Origin: Rhodococcus xishaensis
GTDB taxonomy: Bacteria; Actinomycetota; Actinomycetes; Mycobacteriales; Mycobacteriaceae
Length of the DNA stretch: 64,000 bases
Reading direction: 5' to 3'
NCBI RefSeq assembly: GCF_004011825.1
Contig: NZ_RKLO01000004.1
Coordinates: 176,683-240,682 of the forward strand
The notes under the pieces are model-generated. The model ran no database searches and had not been told where the DNA came from. It was given only the letters and a program-made list of their open reading frames with translations. Positions 9,401-16,415 of the stretch are shown here, one piece after another. Positions within the stretch are counted from its first letter, which is position 1. Each line of letters begins with the position of its first letter. The translations under genes were made by a program, and so were the position numbers.

Positions 9401-9959
9401 TGGGCAGCTCAACGTGCACGACCGGCTCACCCGGCTGATTTTCAGCATTGTCGTGACGGGACTCGCGCCGCGCTCGTTCTATCGTCTCGACGCCGAGGGC
9501 AACCGACAGCGCGCGCATTACGACGGCCTACCCGCCGATTTCGCGGCTGAGGCCATCGCCACGCTCGGGGCCGGCGCGACGTCCGGGTACCACACCTACA
9601 ACGTGCTCAACACACACGACGACGGTATCTCGATGGACCGGATCGTCGACTGGCTGATCGAGGCAGGGCACGATATCGAGCGGATCGACGACTATGACGA
9701 ATGGTTGCGCCGATTCCGGTCGGCCATCGAATCGTTGCCGGACGAGCAACGCCGGCGCTCCGTGCTCCGGCTGCTGAACGCCTACGCCGCTCCGGAGCCG
9801 CCGACGCAAAGCGTGCAGCCGTCGGCGGAAAGGTTCCGTGCAGCAGTGCAATCCGCCGGGATAGGGGAGACCGGAGATGTGCCGCACCTGACGTCGTCGC
9901 TGATCAACAAGTACGTCGCCGACCTGAAGCAACTCGGCCGGCTCGACGGCGCCAAGTAG
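6438..9959 (+). CDS. car: Carboxylic acid reductase (adenylation–carrier–reductase)
   Basis: A 1173-aa CAR that reduces carboxylic acids to aldehydes with ATP and NADPH. Domains in order: adenylation domain with the P-loop-like YTSGSTGAPKG (~residue 252) and YGATET; a carrier domain with LGGDSLS (~residue 682), whose Ser receives phosphopantetheine; and a reductase domain with TGANGYLGR (~residue 777) and the SDR-type Tyr/Lys pair in YRTSKWAGE. Length and order match Nocardia and Mycobacterium CARs. A phosphopantetheinyl transferase is required for activity and none lies in this window. The gene stands alone and is followed by a hairpin terminator. The paired direct repeats before the start suggest dedicated regulation. 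Natural substrates are not deducible from sequence. Confidence 0.95.
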   Translation: MTTDTSRDARFAGRVSELYATDPQFRAAAPLPAVIAAAHEPGLRLTEILDAYFDGYADRPALGRRSRTLTRDADGHTISTLLPSFETITYRELRDRVASLAAAWRTEAGITPGDFVAVLGFTSIDYAVVYLTCLHLGAVFVPLQSSASAARLAPILAETSPRILAAGIDSIDTAVDLTTATPSIERLVILDYEAGDDEQRERYEAARARAAHSRLVVELGPLSDDLDIGETLSAVPPFVAPAGDDPLASLIYTSGSTGAPKGAIYTADMVTRMWVQPPNPIEGFDGELPAIYLQYMPLSHIFGLGWLTTTLASGGTGYFAAKSDMSTLLDDLSLTRPTALNLVPRVCDMIFRRYCTEMDRRPGGDGDSADVKQALRDDVLGGRVLAALCGTAPLSDEMREFVESTLEIPVTTSYGATETAVSVLRNGTIMRPQVTDYKLVDVPELEYHTTDQPHPRGELLVKCDSMIPGYYKHPEMSADIFDRDGFYRTGDIMEEIAPDHLIYLERRKNVLKLSQGEFVAVSTLEAAYATCPHVRQIFLYGSSERSFLLAVIVPNPGGTSDGDLHALITAELRHVAQMNTLNPYEIPRDFVIESEPFSPDNGLLSGVGKLLRPALKARYGERLERMYVEIAEGQGAELEQLRADAATLPTLTTVRRAAAATLGLSTTEDLPDDARFIDLGGDSLSAFSFSTLLGKLFNLEVPVQSITGPTADLATISHYLDRERLETSTRPTFESVHGLDADVLRAADLELGKFIDAPTLAAAPSLPAPSGTVRTVLMTGANGYLGRFLCLSWLERLAQVGGKLICIARGADAETARRRIEEAIDSGDPELSQHFRALADVHLEVLTGDLAEADLGLDTATWDRLAQSVDQIVHCGALVNHVLPYRQLFGPNVVGTAEIVKLALSTRLKPVNYLSTFAAALLPGGGSIGEDEDVRQAIPTRPLDDSYANGYRTSKWAGEVMLREAHDLCGLPVAVFRPSMILAHGRYSGQLNVHDRLTRLIFSIVVTGLAPRSFYRLDAEGNRQRAHYDGLPADFAAEAIATLGAGATSGYHTYNVLNTHDDGISMDRIVDWLIEAGHDIERIDDYDEWLRRFRSAIESLPDEQRRRSVLRLLNAYAAPEPPTQSVQPSAERFRAAVQSAGIGETGDVPHLTSSLINKYVADLKQLGRLDGAK

Positions 9960-9963
9960 TCAT

Positions 9964-9990
9964 AAAGCTGCTGCGTTCTGCAACAGCTTT
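9964..9990 (+). terminator. Hairpin terminator after car
   Basis: AAAGCTGCTGC pairs with GCAACAGCTTT around a five-base loop with one mismatch. It starts four bases after the car stop codon and the U-run is short (TTT). Confidence 0.6.
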
Positions 9991-10066
9991 CGTTCCCACG
10001 CGTGCCCAGTCCATCCGGGCGTGACGAGCACGAACGGCCTGCCATCTCCCCATGAGTATTGCCACA

Positions 10067-10096
10067 ACGCTATGTAGTACATATGCTACGAAGCGT
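10067..10096. promoter_or_regulatory. Interrupted palindrome before the ABC exporter operon
   Basis: Outer arms ACGCT/AGCGT and inner arms GTAG/CTAC are nested around an AT-rich core containing CATATG. The element lies 24 bases upstream of the chosen start of the ATPase gene. The XRE regulator at the end of this operon is a candidate ligand (inference). Confidence 0.35.
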
Positions 10097-10120
10097 CTAA
10101 GAGTAATGATGGGGAGGCTC

Positions 10121-11050
10121 ATGAATTCGCGAAGTGGGATCGTGCTCGACGTCGACGGACTGCGGATGCGATACGGCGACAACGATGTTCTGCTCGACGT
10201 GACGTTCCAGGCCCGGCGCGGCGAGGTACTGGTGATGCTCGGTCCCAATGGGGCCGGCAAGACGACGACCGTCGAGATCCTCGAAGGGTTCCGCAACCGC
10301 TCGGCGGGCCGCGTCACGGTGCTGGGCGTCGATCCCCAGGACGGCGACGAACACTGGCGCGCTAGCATCGGCGTCGTTCTGCAATCCTGGCGCGACCACG
10401 CCAAGTGGCGTGTGCGTGACCTGCTCGCCCATCTCGCCGCCTTCTATCGGCCGTACTCCACGGTCGACGGCCAACAGTCCTGGGATACAGACGAACTCCT
10501 CGACCTCGTGGGGCTCACCGAGCAGGCACGAGCCAAGATCGCGAATCTCTCGGGTGGTCAGCGCCGCCGACTGGACGTCGCGATCGGCATCGTAGGCCGA
10601 CCGAAGGTGCTGTTCATGGACGAACCCACCGCCGGCTTCGACCCCGCGGCTCGCAGAGACTTCCATGATCTCGTGCATCGTCTGGCCGACCTCGAGGAGA
10701 CAACGGTGTTGCTCACCACCCATGACCTCGACGAGGCGGAGAAGATTGCCGACCGGATCCTGATCCTCGCCGGCGGCCGCATCGTCGCCGACGGCTCGCC
10801 CGATGCGTTGGGTCGCGAGATCGCGAGTGAGGCCGAGGTGCGCTGGACCGTCGACGGCCAGCGCTTCGTACACACCACCACCGAGTCGACGAAGTTCGTC
10901 CACGAATTGTTCAGGCAACAAGGTGATTCCATCGGTGAGCTCGAGGTGCGCCGTGCCTCGCTGGAGGACACCTACATGGCGCTGGTCCGCCGCCACGAGA
11001 CTGGCGACGTCGAGACCAGCGCAGTCACTCTCGCGGAGGTTGCACGATGA
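10121..11050 (+). CDS. ABC exporter ATP-binding protein (drug-resistance type)
   Basis: A 309-aa nucleotide-binding subunit with Walker A GPNGAGKTT, signature LSGGQRRR, Walker B VLFMDEPTAGFD and the switch His in LLTTHDLDEAE. The C-terminal ~90 residues form the extension usual for DrrA/CcmA-like exporters. I start at ATG 10121 because GGGGAGG lies immediately upstream; an in-frame start at 10052 would place an odd non-conserved leader in front. It overlaps the permease gene by four bases (ATGA). Together with the permease and the XRE protein it forms a self-regulated exporter; the substrate is unknown. Confidence 0.9.
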   Translation: MNSRSGIVLDVDGLRMRYGDNDVLLDVTFQARRGEVLVMLGPNGAGKTTTVEILEGFRNRSAGRVTVLGVDPQDGDEHWRASIGVVLQSWRDHAKWRVRDLLAHLAAFYRPYSTVDGQQSWDTDELLDLVGLTEQARAKIANLSGGQRRRLDVAIGIVGRPKVLFMDEPTAGFDPAARRDFHDLVHRLADLEETTVLLTTHDLDEAEKIADRILILAGGRIVADGSPDALGREIASEAEVRWTVDGQRFVHTTTESTKFVHELFRQQGDSIGELEVRRASLEDTYMALVRRHETGDVETSAVTLAEVAR

Positions 11051-11898
11051 ACCCCACTGCCAACGCAGTCCGCGCCGGCCTCGCCCGCGGCTGGATCGAA
11101 CTTCGCCAACTGTTCACCACCGGTCCCGACCTGATCGGTCAGTTCATGAGCCCGGCCATCGCACTGGTCGTGCTCTACCTCCTACGCAATCGTGAGTACG
11201 CGGGCAGCGACCTCTCGATCGCCGAACTCGCGGTCCCCGGTCTCATCGGGTCGATCATCGTGTTCAACGGACTGTTCGCGATCACCAATGTGCTTGTCCT
11301 GGACCGCGAGGACGGCACGCTACTGCGGGCCAAGGCGGTGCCGGGCGGGATGATCGGCTACGTGGTCGGCAAGATCGTCTCGGCCGCAGGATCTGTCGTC
11401 GTGCAGGTGGCGGTGGTGCTCGCGGTGGGTATGGCGGTAATCGGAGGGGCGTCGCTGGGCGGCCTCAGCGTGTGGGCGACCTTCGTTTGGGTTCTGCTGC
11501 TCAGCCTGCTCGCCGCCCTGCCGCTCGGCGCGATCCTGGGCGCCGTCCTCGACGGCCCCCGCGCGACGTTCCTGCTGACGATGCCGCTCATGGGGCTCGT
11601 CGCCATCTCGGGGATCTTCTACCCGATCACGGCGCTGCCGGGGTGGCTGCAGGCCATCGGCCAGATGTTCCCGATCTACTGGAGCGGCCTGGGGATGCGC
11701 TCGGCATTGCTTCCCCCTGATGCAGTGGCGGTCGAGATCGGCGAGTCCTGGCGGCACGCCGAGACCGCCGCCGTGCTGGGCGCCTGGGCTGTCGCGGGAC
11801 TGCTGATCGCGCCGGTAGTGTTGCGGCGCATGGTGCGTCACGAATCGGGATCGAGTATGGCCGCACGACGTGAGAGGGCGATGCAGCGTGCCTTCTGA
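11047..11898 (+). CDS. ABC-2 type permease
   Basis: A 283-aa integral membrane protein with about six hydrophobic helices, including AELAVPGLIGSIIVFNGLF and the segment TMPLMGLVAISGIFYPI, which is characteristic of the ABC-2/DrrB family. It pairs with the preceding ATPase, with which it overlaps. Its 3' end overlaps the start of the XRE gene. The last ~15 residues are basic (RRERAMQRAF), in agreement with a cytoplasmic C-terminus. Confidence 0.88.
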   Translation: MNPTANAVRAGLARGWIELRQLFTTGPDLIGQFMSPAIALVVLYLLRNREYAGSDLSIAELAVPGLIGSIIVFNGLFAITNVLVLDREDGTLLRAKAVPGGMIGYVVGKIVSAAGSVVVQVAVVLAVGMAVIGGASLGGLSVWATFVWVLLLSLLAALPLGAILGAVLDGPRATFLLTMPLMGLVAISGIFYPITALPGWLQAIGQMFPIYWSGLGMRSALLPPDAVAVEIGESWRHAETAAVLGAWAVAGLLIAPVVLRRMVRHESGSSMAARRERAMQRAF

Positions 11899-12130
11899 GG
11901 TCATCTACAACCGCATCGCGATGCTGCGCGCCGAGCGGGGCATCTCGCGGCGGGAGTTGGCCGAGGCGCTGGGCGTCCACTACCAGACGGTGGGCTACCT
12001 CGAACGCGGCGAGTACAGCCCCAGCCTGCACCTGGCGCTGCGTATCGCCGCCTACTTCGAGGTGGCGGTGGAGGTCGTGTTCTCCACCGAGCCGTTTCCA
12101 AGGCTGGGGTCGGGCGCCGAGTCAGCGTGA
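11888..12130 (+). CDS. XRE-family helix-turn-helix regulator
   Basis: An 80-aa single-domain regulator. The HTH is ISRRELAEALGVHYQTVGYLERGEYSPSLHLA written in part as RRELAEALGV and TVGYLERGEY; it resembles the YozG/SinR-like minimal repressors that accompany ABC exporters in Gram-positive bacteria. The start is taken as GTG at 11888 with GAGAGGG before it; an earlier in-frame GTG at 11870 would add six residues. It overlaps the permease end, so the three proteins are translationally coupled. It probably represses its own operon, perhaps at the palindrome near 10067. Confidence 0.82.
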   Translation: MPSEVIYNRIAMLRAERGISRRELAEALGVHYQTVGYLERGEYSPSLHLALRIAAYFEVAVEVVFSTEPFPRLGSGAESA

Positions 12131-12245
12131 CCCGACGTCTGGCCCGGGAAGATGATCGCCTGTAGTTCAGCTCCCCACCGGAAGGCGACAACCGGTGAGG
12201 AGCTGAGCGCAGGTGCCGGGTCAGCTACCGAAAAGCAGGGGTCCC

Positions 12246-12767
12246 TCAGCTACCGGAGCTGCCGAAAGCAGGGACCTCGGCACTGCCGGAGCTACCGAGG
12301 CTGCCCGTGTCCAAGTCCACCACTGCAAGAACCTCGGGCTCGGTGATCGTCGGGCCCGCGACGAGGTCCAACAACGATATGCACCCACCGACGACGCCAT
12401 ACAGGCCGGGCTCCACGTCCTCGACCTCGTAGTGTCTCGTTTGGCCTGGAAGGACGCCGAACAGGGACTCGACGGTGTCGAACAGCGGGAAGACCACGAC
12501 ACCGGGCTGGAGGAGCTCGAGGGGATTGTCGACGATGGCGGGAATGCTCGAGGCGTCGACGATCATCGCGTTGCAGCCAGCTAGCTCGATAGGCGCGTGC
12601 GGGTTGGTGATCGAGATGTTGATCGTGGTGCCGGACGACGACGCCTCCACTAGCGGCGGTTGAACGGCGGCCGATGCGGTGGCCGGCGCGGCGAGCGCGA
12701 TGGTCGCGACGGTAGCCGCCGTGGTCACGGCACCGGCGGCGAACCTCTTCATGCGGGCAGCAGGCAT
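12246..12767 (-). CDS. Small secreted protein of unknown function
   Basis: A 173-aa protein with a clear Sec signal peptide: MPAARMKRF followed by an Ala/Thr-rich core and a likely cut after ATASA. GGGAGG sits seven bases before the ATG. The mature part has two Cys (in LAGCNAMIV and VVGGCISLL) that could form one disulfide, and an N-terminal β-rich pattern. The tail is Gly/Ser-rich (DTGSLGSSGS) and ends in FGSSGS. The tail composition recalls the secreted family at 58–64 kb, but the hydrophobic C-terminus of that family is missing. No domain is recognised. The gene is monocistronic. Confidence 0.75.
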   Translation of the reverse strand: MPAARMKRFAAGAVTTAATVATIALAAPATASAAVQPPLVEASSSGTTINISITNPHAPIELAGCNAMIVDASSIPAIVDNPLELLQPGVVVFPLFDTVESLFGVLPGQTRHYEVEDVEPGLYGVVGGCISLLDLVAGPTITEPEVLAVVDLDTGSLGSSGSAEVPAFGSSGS

Positions 12768-13026
12768 GGATTACCTCCCAGTTGTCTTGTCCGAGTTGGC
12801 TTGCGCTCGTTCGTTGGTCGTTAGATTTAACCGCTAAGAGGGCTCCGCCTGACCGAGTTTCGGAAAGATTCTCATTCCGTCGCGGTCGGATCAATGCACC
12901 GAAGCGGTCGCGGCTGGCGCCATCGAAGCCCGATCGACCTACTTCTCAGCAGTTCAGGAGACGATTCGACTCTTCCCACTCGGGCTCGCCGCTGTTCGGA
13001 ATCTTCACCGACGCCCGCGCTGCGGG

Positions 13027-13051
13027 ACTTGACCTTTACGCGGCGTCAAGT
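13027..13051 (+). promoter_or_regulatory. MerR-like operator/promoter before the VOC gene
   Basis: ACTTGAC (13027–13033) and GTCAAGT (13045–13051) are perfect inverted arms separated by 11 bases, 14 bases upstream of the ATG at 13066. TTGAC–spacer–GTCAAG arrangements are typical of promoters activated by MerR-family proteins in actinobacteria. No MerR gene is in the window. The close distance suggests the arms also overlap the −10/ribosome-site region. Confidence 0.5.
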
Positions 13052-13065
13052 TGGAGGCTGGAGTC

Positions 13066-13527
13066 ATGACGATCTCAACGGAAGCGGCTATCGACCGCTC
13101 GATCTATCCCATGCCCATGTTCGCGTCGTTCCTGGTGCGCGATCTCGACACCAGCGCGAGGTTCTACAACCAGGTTGGGTTCATCACCCTGGCTTCGATT
13201 CCCGGACCCACCGGAGTTCAGTTGATTCACCTGCGGCGCGAGAAGTACCAGGATGTGCTGCTCACGCAGGGCGAGGCGGTCACCGGTAGCGTCACGGTGT
13301 CGTTCGCTGCCGGCGCCGACGACCTCGCCGCCCGGGCGGATGCGCTGGCAGGAATGCCTGACCTCGCGGGGACCGTCGAGGGCCCGACGGACACCCCCTG
13401 GTTCACGACGGATCTCACGATCACTGATCCCGACGGCAACCGCATCATTCTGACCGCTCCTCGAACAGCCGATCACGCTGCCGCAGCGGAATGGTTGGAG
13501 AGCGCAACTGGAGAGTTCCGTTCGTAG
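13066..13527 (+). CDS. VOC-superfamily (glyoxalase/bleomycin-resistance-like) protein
   Basis: A 153-aa protein with the paired βαβββ modules of the vicinal oxygen chelate fold: the first begins at FASFLVRDLDTSARFYNQVG and the second carries the closing signature LTITDPDGNRIIL. The metal-ligand positions are partly visible (an early polar residue before the first strand and the D-P-D-G-N turn), but the classic H/E set is incomplete, so enzymatic activity is uncertain. The start is ATG 13066 with TTGGAGG/GGAG before it. It stands alone behind a MerR-like operator, which suggests induction by a toxic or drug-like ligand (inference). Confidence 0.82.
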   Translation: MTISTEAAIDRSIYPMPMFASFLVRDLDTSARFYNQVGFITLASIPGPTGVQLIHLRREKYQDVLLTQGEAVTGSVTVSFAAGADDLAARADALAGMPDLAGTVEGPTDTPWFTTDLTITDPDGNRIILTAPRTADHAAAAEWLESATGEFRS

Positions 13528-13608
13528 GAGGCAGTGAGCTCCAGCGCCGACGGCACCGCGAGATGGATGGGTCACCGCTCGCGGTGCCGTTGTTGTGGTC
13601 GAGATGCA

Positions 13609-13676
13609 CGGGAGAGGCAGTCTCGGCGGCTGTGGCCAGGTCCCCTCAGCGAGCTTGCATATCGGTGAGCTCTGTC
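13609..13676 (-). repeat. Inverted duplication, copy 1 (3' end of the small gene at 13646 plus downstream DNA)
   Basis: These 68 bases, read on the minus strand, match 14501–14568 on the plus strand at 60 of 68 positions by eye. The shared block covers the last codons (ELTDMQAR versus QLTEIQAG), the TGA stop and the following GGGGACCTGGCCACAGCC segment. It is an old inverted duplication about 0.9 kb apart. Confidence 0.8.
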
Positions 13677-13996
13677 CCAGCAGGGAATGGAAGCGTGAAC
13701 TCTTCGCCGACATCGCCGACGGCATCGGAGACTGCGGTAGACACAATGACACGGTCCTCGTAGAGCTGCCGGATTCTCACAGTGTGTCCGCGGTAGTGGA
13801 ACCGATTCAGCAGAAAACCCATGCCACGCTTCTCGAGTGCTTCCTCCGCGGCGGGCCAGTCGGGAACTGGTTCGAGGGGCCGGCCCAGACGATCGACGGG
13901 GATCAGGTCAGGCGCCTGAGAGTCCAGGTCGATCCAACCGACAACTTCACCGTCCTCACGGCGGTGTGGAATCCAGTGACTCGGAATGGCGCTCAT
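13646..13996 (-). CDS. Conserved hypothetical protein, 116 aa
   Basis: The protein starts MSAIPSHWIPHRREDG and looks like a genuine coding frame: balanced composition, a run of alternating charged and aromatic residues (WIDLDSQAPDLIPVDRLG), and no membrane segment or signal peptide. I do not recognise the family; the small hydrophilic fold with several His/Arg and Asp residues could bind nucleic acid or a partner protein, but nothing proves it. The 3' end lies inside the inverted duplication shared with 14501–14568. No clear operon partner. Confidence 0.62.
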   Translation of the reverse strand: MSAIPSHWIPHRREDGEVVGWIDLDSQAPDLIPVDRLGRPLEPVPDWPAAEEALEKRGMGFLLNRFHYRGHTVRIRQLYEDRVIVSTAVSDAVGDVGEEFTLPFPAGTELTDMQAR

Positions 13997-14111
13997 GGAC
14001 CCTCACACTATCCGGACCCCGGGATGTAACCGGTGTCGATCCGCGGTGCGTCGTCCCGGTTTGATTCGCTCACCGGCCACCACGTGCTCGATTGTCTCGG
14101 CCGGACGCGCA

Positions 14112-14140
14112 TTTCGCCTACTCTTCGCTGCACCTCGACA
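14112..14140 (+). repeat. Diverged half-copy of the 14.66-kb palindrome arm
   Basis: CTTCGCTGCACCTCGACA here corresponds to CTTCGCTGCATCTCGACA in the left arm at 14664–14685, and the preceding TTTCGCCTA resembles TCTCGCTAA. A third, shorter relative (GTCTCGCTAATCT) lies at 14759–14771. Together they form a small dispersed repeat family within 700 bases. Confidence 0.6.
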
Positions 14141-14292
14141 ATTGCGCCCGGCCGCCGCTGTCGAGTTCCGCGATGTTCGCGCCGCGCACCTTGCCGTGAA
14201 TGGCTTTTGCGCACGCTCTACAGATTCGACTGAAGAGAATGGCGAGCTCGAGATCAACTACATGGATGGCCCAACCCCCTACCCTCGTTCGA

Positions 14293-14481
14293 ATGCGTGC
14301 ATTGAGGAAGAACGAGGTCCGCGGCCTGACCGCTGGGTTGGTGAGTCTGACGATAAGTTCGGTCGCCATTGGTGTGGCGAACCAGTCCTGGACCAACTTC
14401 GTGCTGATGTTCCTCGTGGGGCTAATCTTCTTAGCTGCAACGCTTGTGGCGGTTCGTCTCCTGGCCTCGCCGAAACGCTAG
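14293..14481 (+). CDS. Possible small membrane protein, 62 aa
   Basis: From the ATG at 14293 the frame encodes MRALRKNEVRG followed by two hydrophobic helices (LTAGLVSLTISSVAIGV and FVLMFLVGLIFLAATLVAV) and a basic end LLASPKR. The helical-hairpin pattern is protein-like and the positive ends follow the positive-inside rule. The ribosome site is weak and the region around is decayed, so this may be a remnant. No homologous family is recognised. Confidence 0.42.
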   Translation: MRALRKNEVRGLTAGLVSLTISSVAIGVANQSWTNFVLMFLVGLIFLAATLVAVRLLASPKR

Positions 14482-14500
14482 CAACTGAAGAACGACGAGT

Positions 14501-14568
14501 GACACAGCTCACCGAGATCCAAGCCGGCTGAGGGGACCTGGCCACAGCCACCGAGACTGCCTGTCACG
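14501..14568 (+). repeat. Inverted duplication, copy 2
   Basis: This is the partner of 13609–13676, in opposite orientation. Upstream of this block the similarity to the 13646–13996 gene is lost, so it looks like the stranded 3' end of a deleted paralogue, followed by the same downstream DNA (GAGACTGCCT). Confidence 0.78.
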
Positions 14569-14663
14569 TGAAACTCCAACCCCCGGGCCGCACACCGTGC
14601 ACCTACTTGGACGGGCGTCGGCGACTGGCGCGGGATCCGTCAAAGTAGCAGGGCGTGTCTCGC

Positions 14664-14711
14664 TAATCTTCGCTGCATCTCGACAACTATGTCGAGATGC
14701 AGCGAAGATTA
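14664..14711. repeat. Perfect 22-bp-arm palindrome with ACTA loop
   Basis: Left arm 14664–14685 begins TAATCTTCGCTGC; right arm 14690–14711 is its exact reverse complement; the loop is four bases. There is no U-run after either arm and no gene end next to it, so it does not look like an ordinary terminator. Related single arms lie at 14112 and 14759. Confidence 0.85.
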
Positions 14712-14844
14712 ACGGGACTCGCCGGTGCAGTTTGACGGACCTCGGGCGTGTCGAGGGGTCTCGCTAATCTAGGTGCAACGAGCGGAGCTGAACGCCGCCG
14801 CGCGTAGCTACTCGCGAAATTCGGGCAGCGTGCCCTCGCCACTC

Positions 14845-15276
14845 TCAAGCCTGCTCCTCCTTCGTTGAGTCCCGCCTCAAGAATGCGTGGAACGCGCCGA
14901 GGATCCAGCAGCCGATCCCGGCCACCACGGACACGATCACCCAGTTGATGCGCCTCTCCCATGCATCCGCGCAGAGCTGGGTGTTGGCGAAAGGCGTGTC
15001 AAAGCCGTTGGACACACTGCCACAGGCGATCGGGCCGGCCGTGACGTCGAGGAGGAGCAGCACTATAGGGAGGAGGAATATCCCAACGAGTGCTAGTGCG
15101 CCGAGAGCCGTCTCAATGTTCGAAGACGGGCTCTCGCGGTATACCTTGAAGAACTTCGTGTTTCGCTGCTGTGGGCGGGAGCGCGTGCCGTTGGTCCATC
15201 GAGTGCCGTCCTAGTACCGCTCGTCGTGCTTGCCGGAGGGGTCGGGATACCAGCCAGCGGGCCGTGAGGATTCCAT
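14845..15276 (-). pseudogene. DUF2510 two-helix membrane protein interrupted by an in-frame amber codon
   Basis: Reading from the ATG at 15276 the frame gives MESSRPAGWYPDPSGKHDER, then a Tyr codon, then TAG (15213–15211), then DGTRWTNGTR. That is the DUF2510 domain, whose consensus in this place is RYWDGTRWT, so the stop replaces a conserved Trp (TGG to TAG). Beyond the stop the frame stays open for 122 codons with two convincing membrane helices (ALALVGIFLLPIVLLLLDV and INWVIVSVVAGIGCWILGAF) and two Cys between them. The protein would be 143 aa. Either this is a recent pseudogene, or the stop is read through, or the downstream part is translated from GTG at 15063. The intact frame after the stop argues that the mutation is young. 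Confidence 0.75.
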
Positions 15277-15697
15277 GAGGGCATCAAATCAGGAGAGCCA
15301 ACCTCGAGGTGATGCCAGGGTGCTGACAACGAGCCAATGACCCGTTGTAGGGTCCCGGCGTTTGCCTGCTGGGAGCGGACCACTCCTCGGCGGCGGGGGA
15401 GGCCGCGGCGACAGCGGCGGGCGGCGGCCCGCGACGCCGAGATTGACCTGTGAGTGCGCGTCGCGGCGAGGGTGTTCCGTAAACGACCGAATTTGAACCG
15501 TGAGAGACAAATCTGGGCGATGTGACTCGCGGCGATAGGTGGCGGTGTTCTCACGTCGTCAAGTGGCGCCAACGACGAGCGTGCTGCGGCCCGGGCTCGA
15601 CAACGTCGGCGGTGATGCGACCGACCCGTCGTTCCCGCTCTCCGATCACGGCGGCCTTCGCCGCCAGCGGGCGCCTGGTTTGCTGGGCAGGCGAACC
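15277..15697. other. No supportable gene
   Basis: About 420 bases with a G/C-rich simple stretch near 15390–15440. Open frames here are Arg-rich shadow frames without ribosome sites. I see no repeat of the neighbouring palindrome family. Confidence 0.4.
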
Positions 15698-16069
15698 TTA
15701 GTTGAGGACGAAGTGTGCGGCTACGAGCAGGGCGCCGATCACGAGCTCGATGAGCAGCGGTGGCAGGACTGCCTTGTCGAACCCGTCGGCCACGATCCCT
15801 ACGATGCGACCGATTGCTGCAGCCCCCATCAGAATTGCGACTGCGAGAAACCAGAGGGTCTCATCGGCCGCGAGCCCCACGACGAGCATCGTGACACAGG
15901 CCAGGAAGAACCCGCCGAGCACACTTCGGATCTCGCTGAGTCCGGGTATCCCGACCGGTGACAGTCCTACGGCCTCGCCCATGTTTGTCGGCATGAACAT
16001 GGATCTGAGGCCGAGGGCGACGAGGGGGACGGCGAGTAGGCCGACGATGATTCGCATTGCGAGTTCCAT
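15698..16069 (-). CDS. Four-helix membrane protein (DUF4345-like)
   Basis: A 123-aa integral membrane protein starting MELAMRIIVG at 16069; AGGAACC before the ATG is embedded in the stop region of the upstream hydrolase fragment, so the two were translationally coupled. Helices: IIVGLLAVPLVALGL, VLGGFFLACVTMLVVGL, TLWFLAVAILMGAAAIGRIVGI and LLIELVIGALLVAAHFVL. The loop SMFMPTNMGEAVGLSP between helices 1 and 2 is like that of DUF4345 proteins. The function of this family is unknown. Its partner gene is now a fragment, yet this gene looks intact. Confidence 0.72.
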   Translation of the reverse strand: MELAMRIIVGLLAVPLVALGLRSMFMPTNMGEAVGLSPVGIPGLSEIRSVLGGFFLACVTMLVVGLAADETLWFLAVAILMGAAAIGRIVGIVADGFDKAVLPPLLIELVIGALLVAAHFVLN

Positions 16070-16077
16070 GCTGGTTC

Positions 16078-16415
16078 CTAGGTGTTGTTGGGGCTGTAGG
16101 CGTTGGCGATGGCCTCGGCGATCCGTTCGGGTTCGTCTTCTTGGAGATAGGGGCTGGCAGTGTCCAGCCGGATGACCGCGGCCTGGGGGAACGCTGTCTC
16201 CCAGTGCTGGAGGATGCCGCGGAAGACGGGGTCCTTGGTGCCCCATACGAGGACCAGGGGTTTGTCGCTGAGGTTGGCTTTGACCCGTTGTTCGAGTTCG
16301 GCGAGCCAAGGTTTGGCGGCCCGGATCTGTTTGGGGAACGCTGCGATGCCTTTTCGGGACTCAGGTGTGGGGACGACGGCGGTGTAGTGCTCGAACTCCC
16401 ACTTCGGGTTCACAC
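16078..16415 (-). pseudogene. C-terminal fragment of an α/β-hydrolase (haloalkane dehalogenase/epoxide hydrolase-like)
   Basis: The recognisable part starts near NPKWEFEHY and runs through TPESRKGIAAFP, the cap/core junction LVLVWGTKDPVF (with the acid-bearing strand) and the C-terminal TASPYLQEDEPERIAEAI. In intact relatives this last motif is SHYLQED, where His is the catalytic base; here the codon gives Pro. The nucleophile elbow and the whole N-terminal half are absent, and the sequence upstream of ~16415 is unrelated. The fragment is therefore non-catalytic and a pseudogene. It immediately precedes the DUF4345-like gene. Confidence 0.72.
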
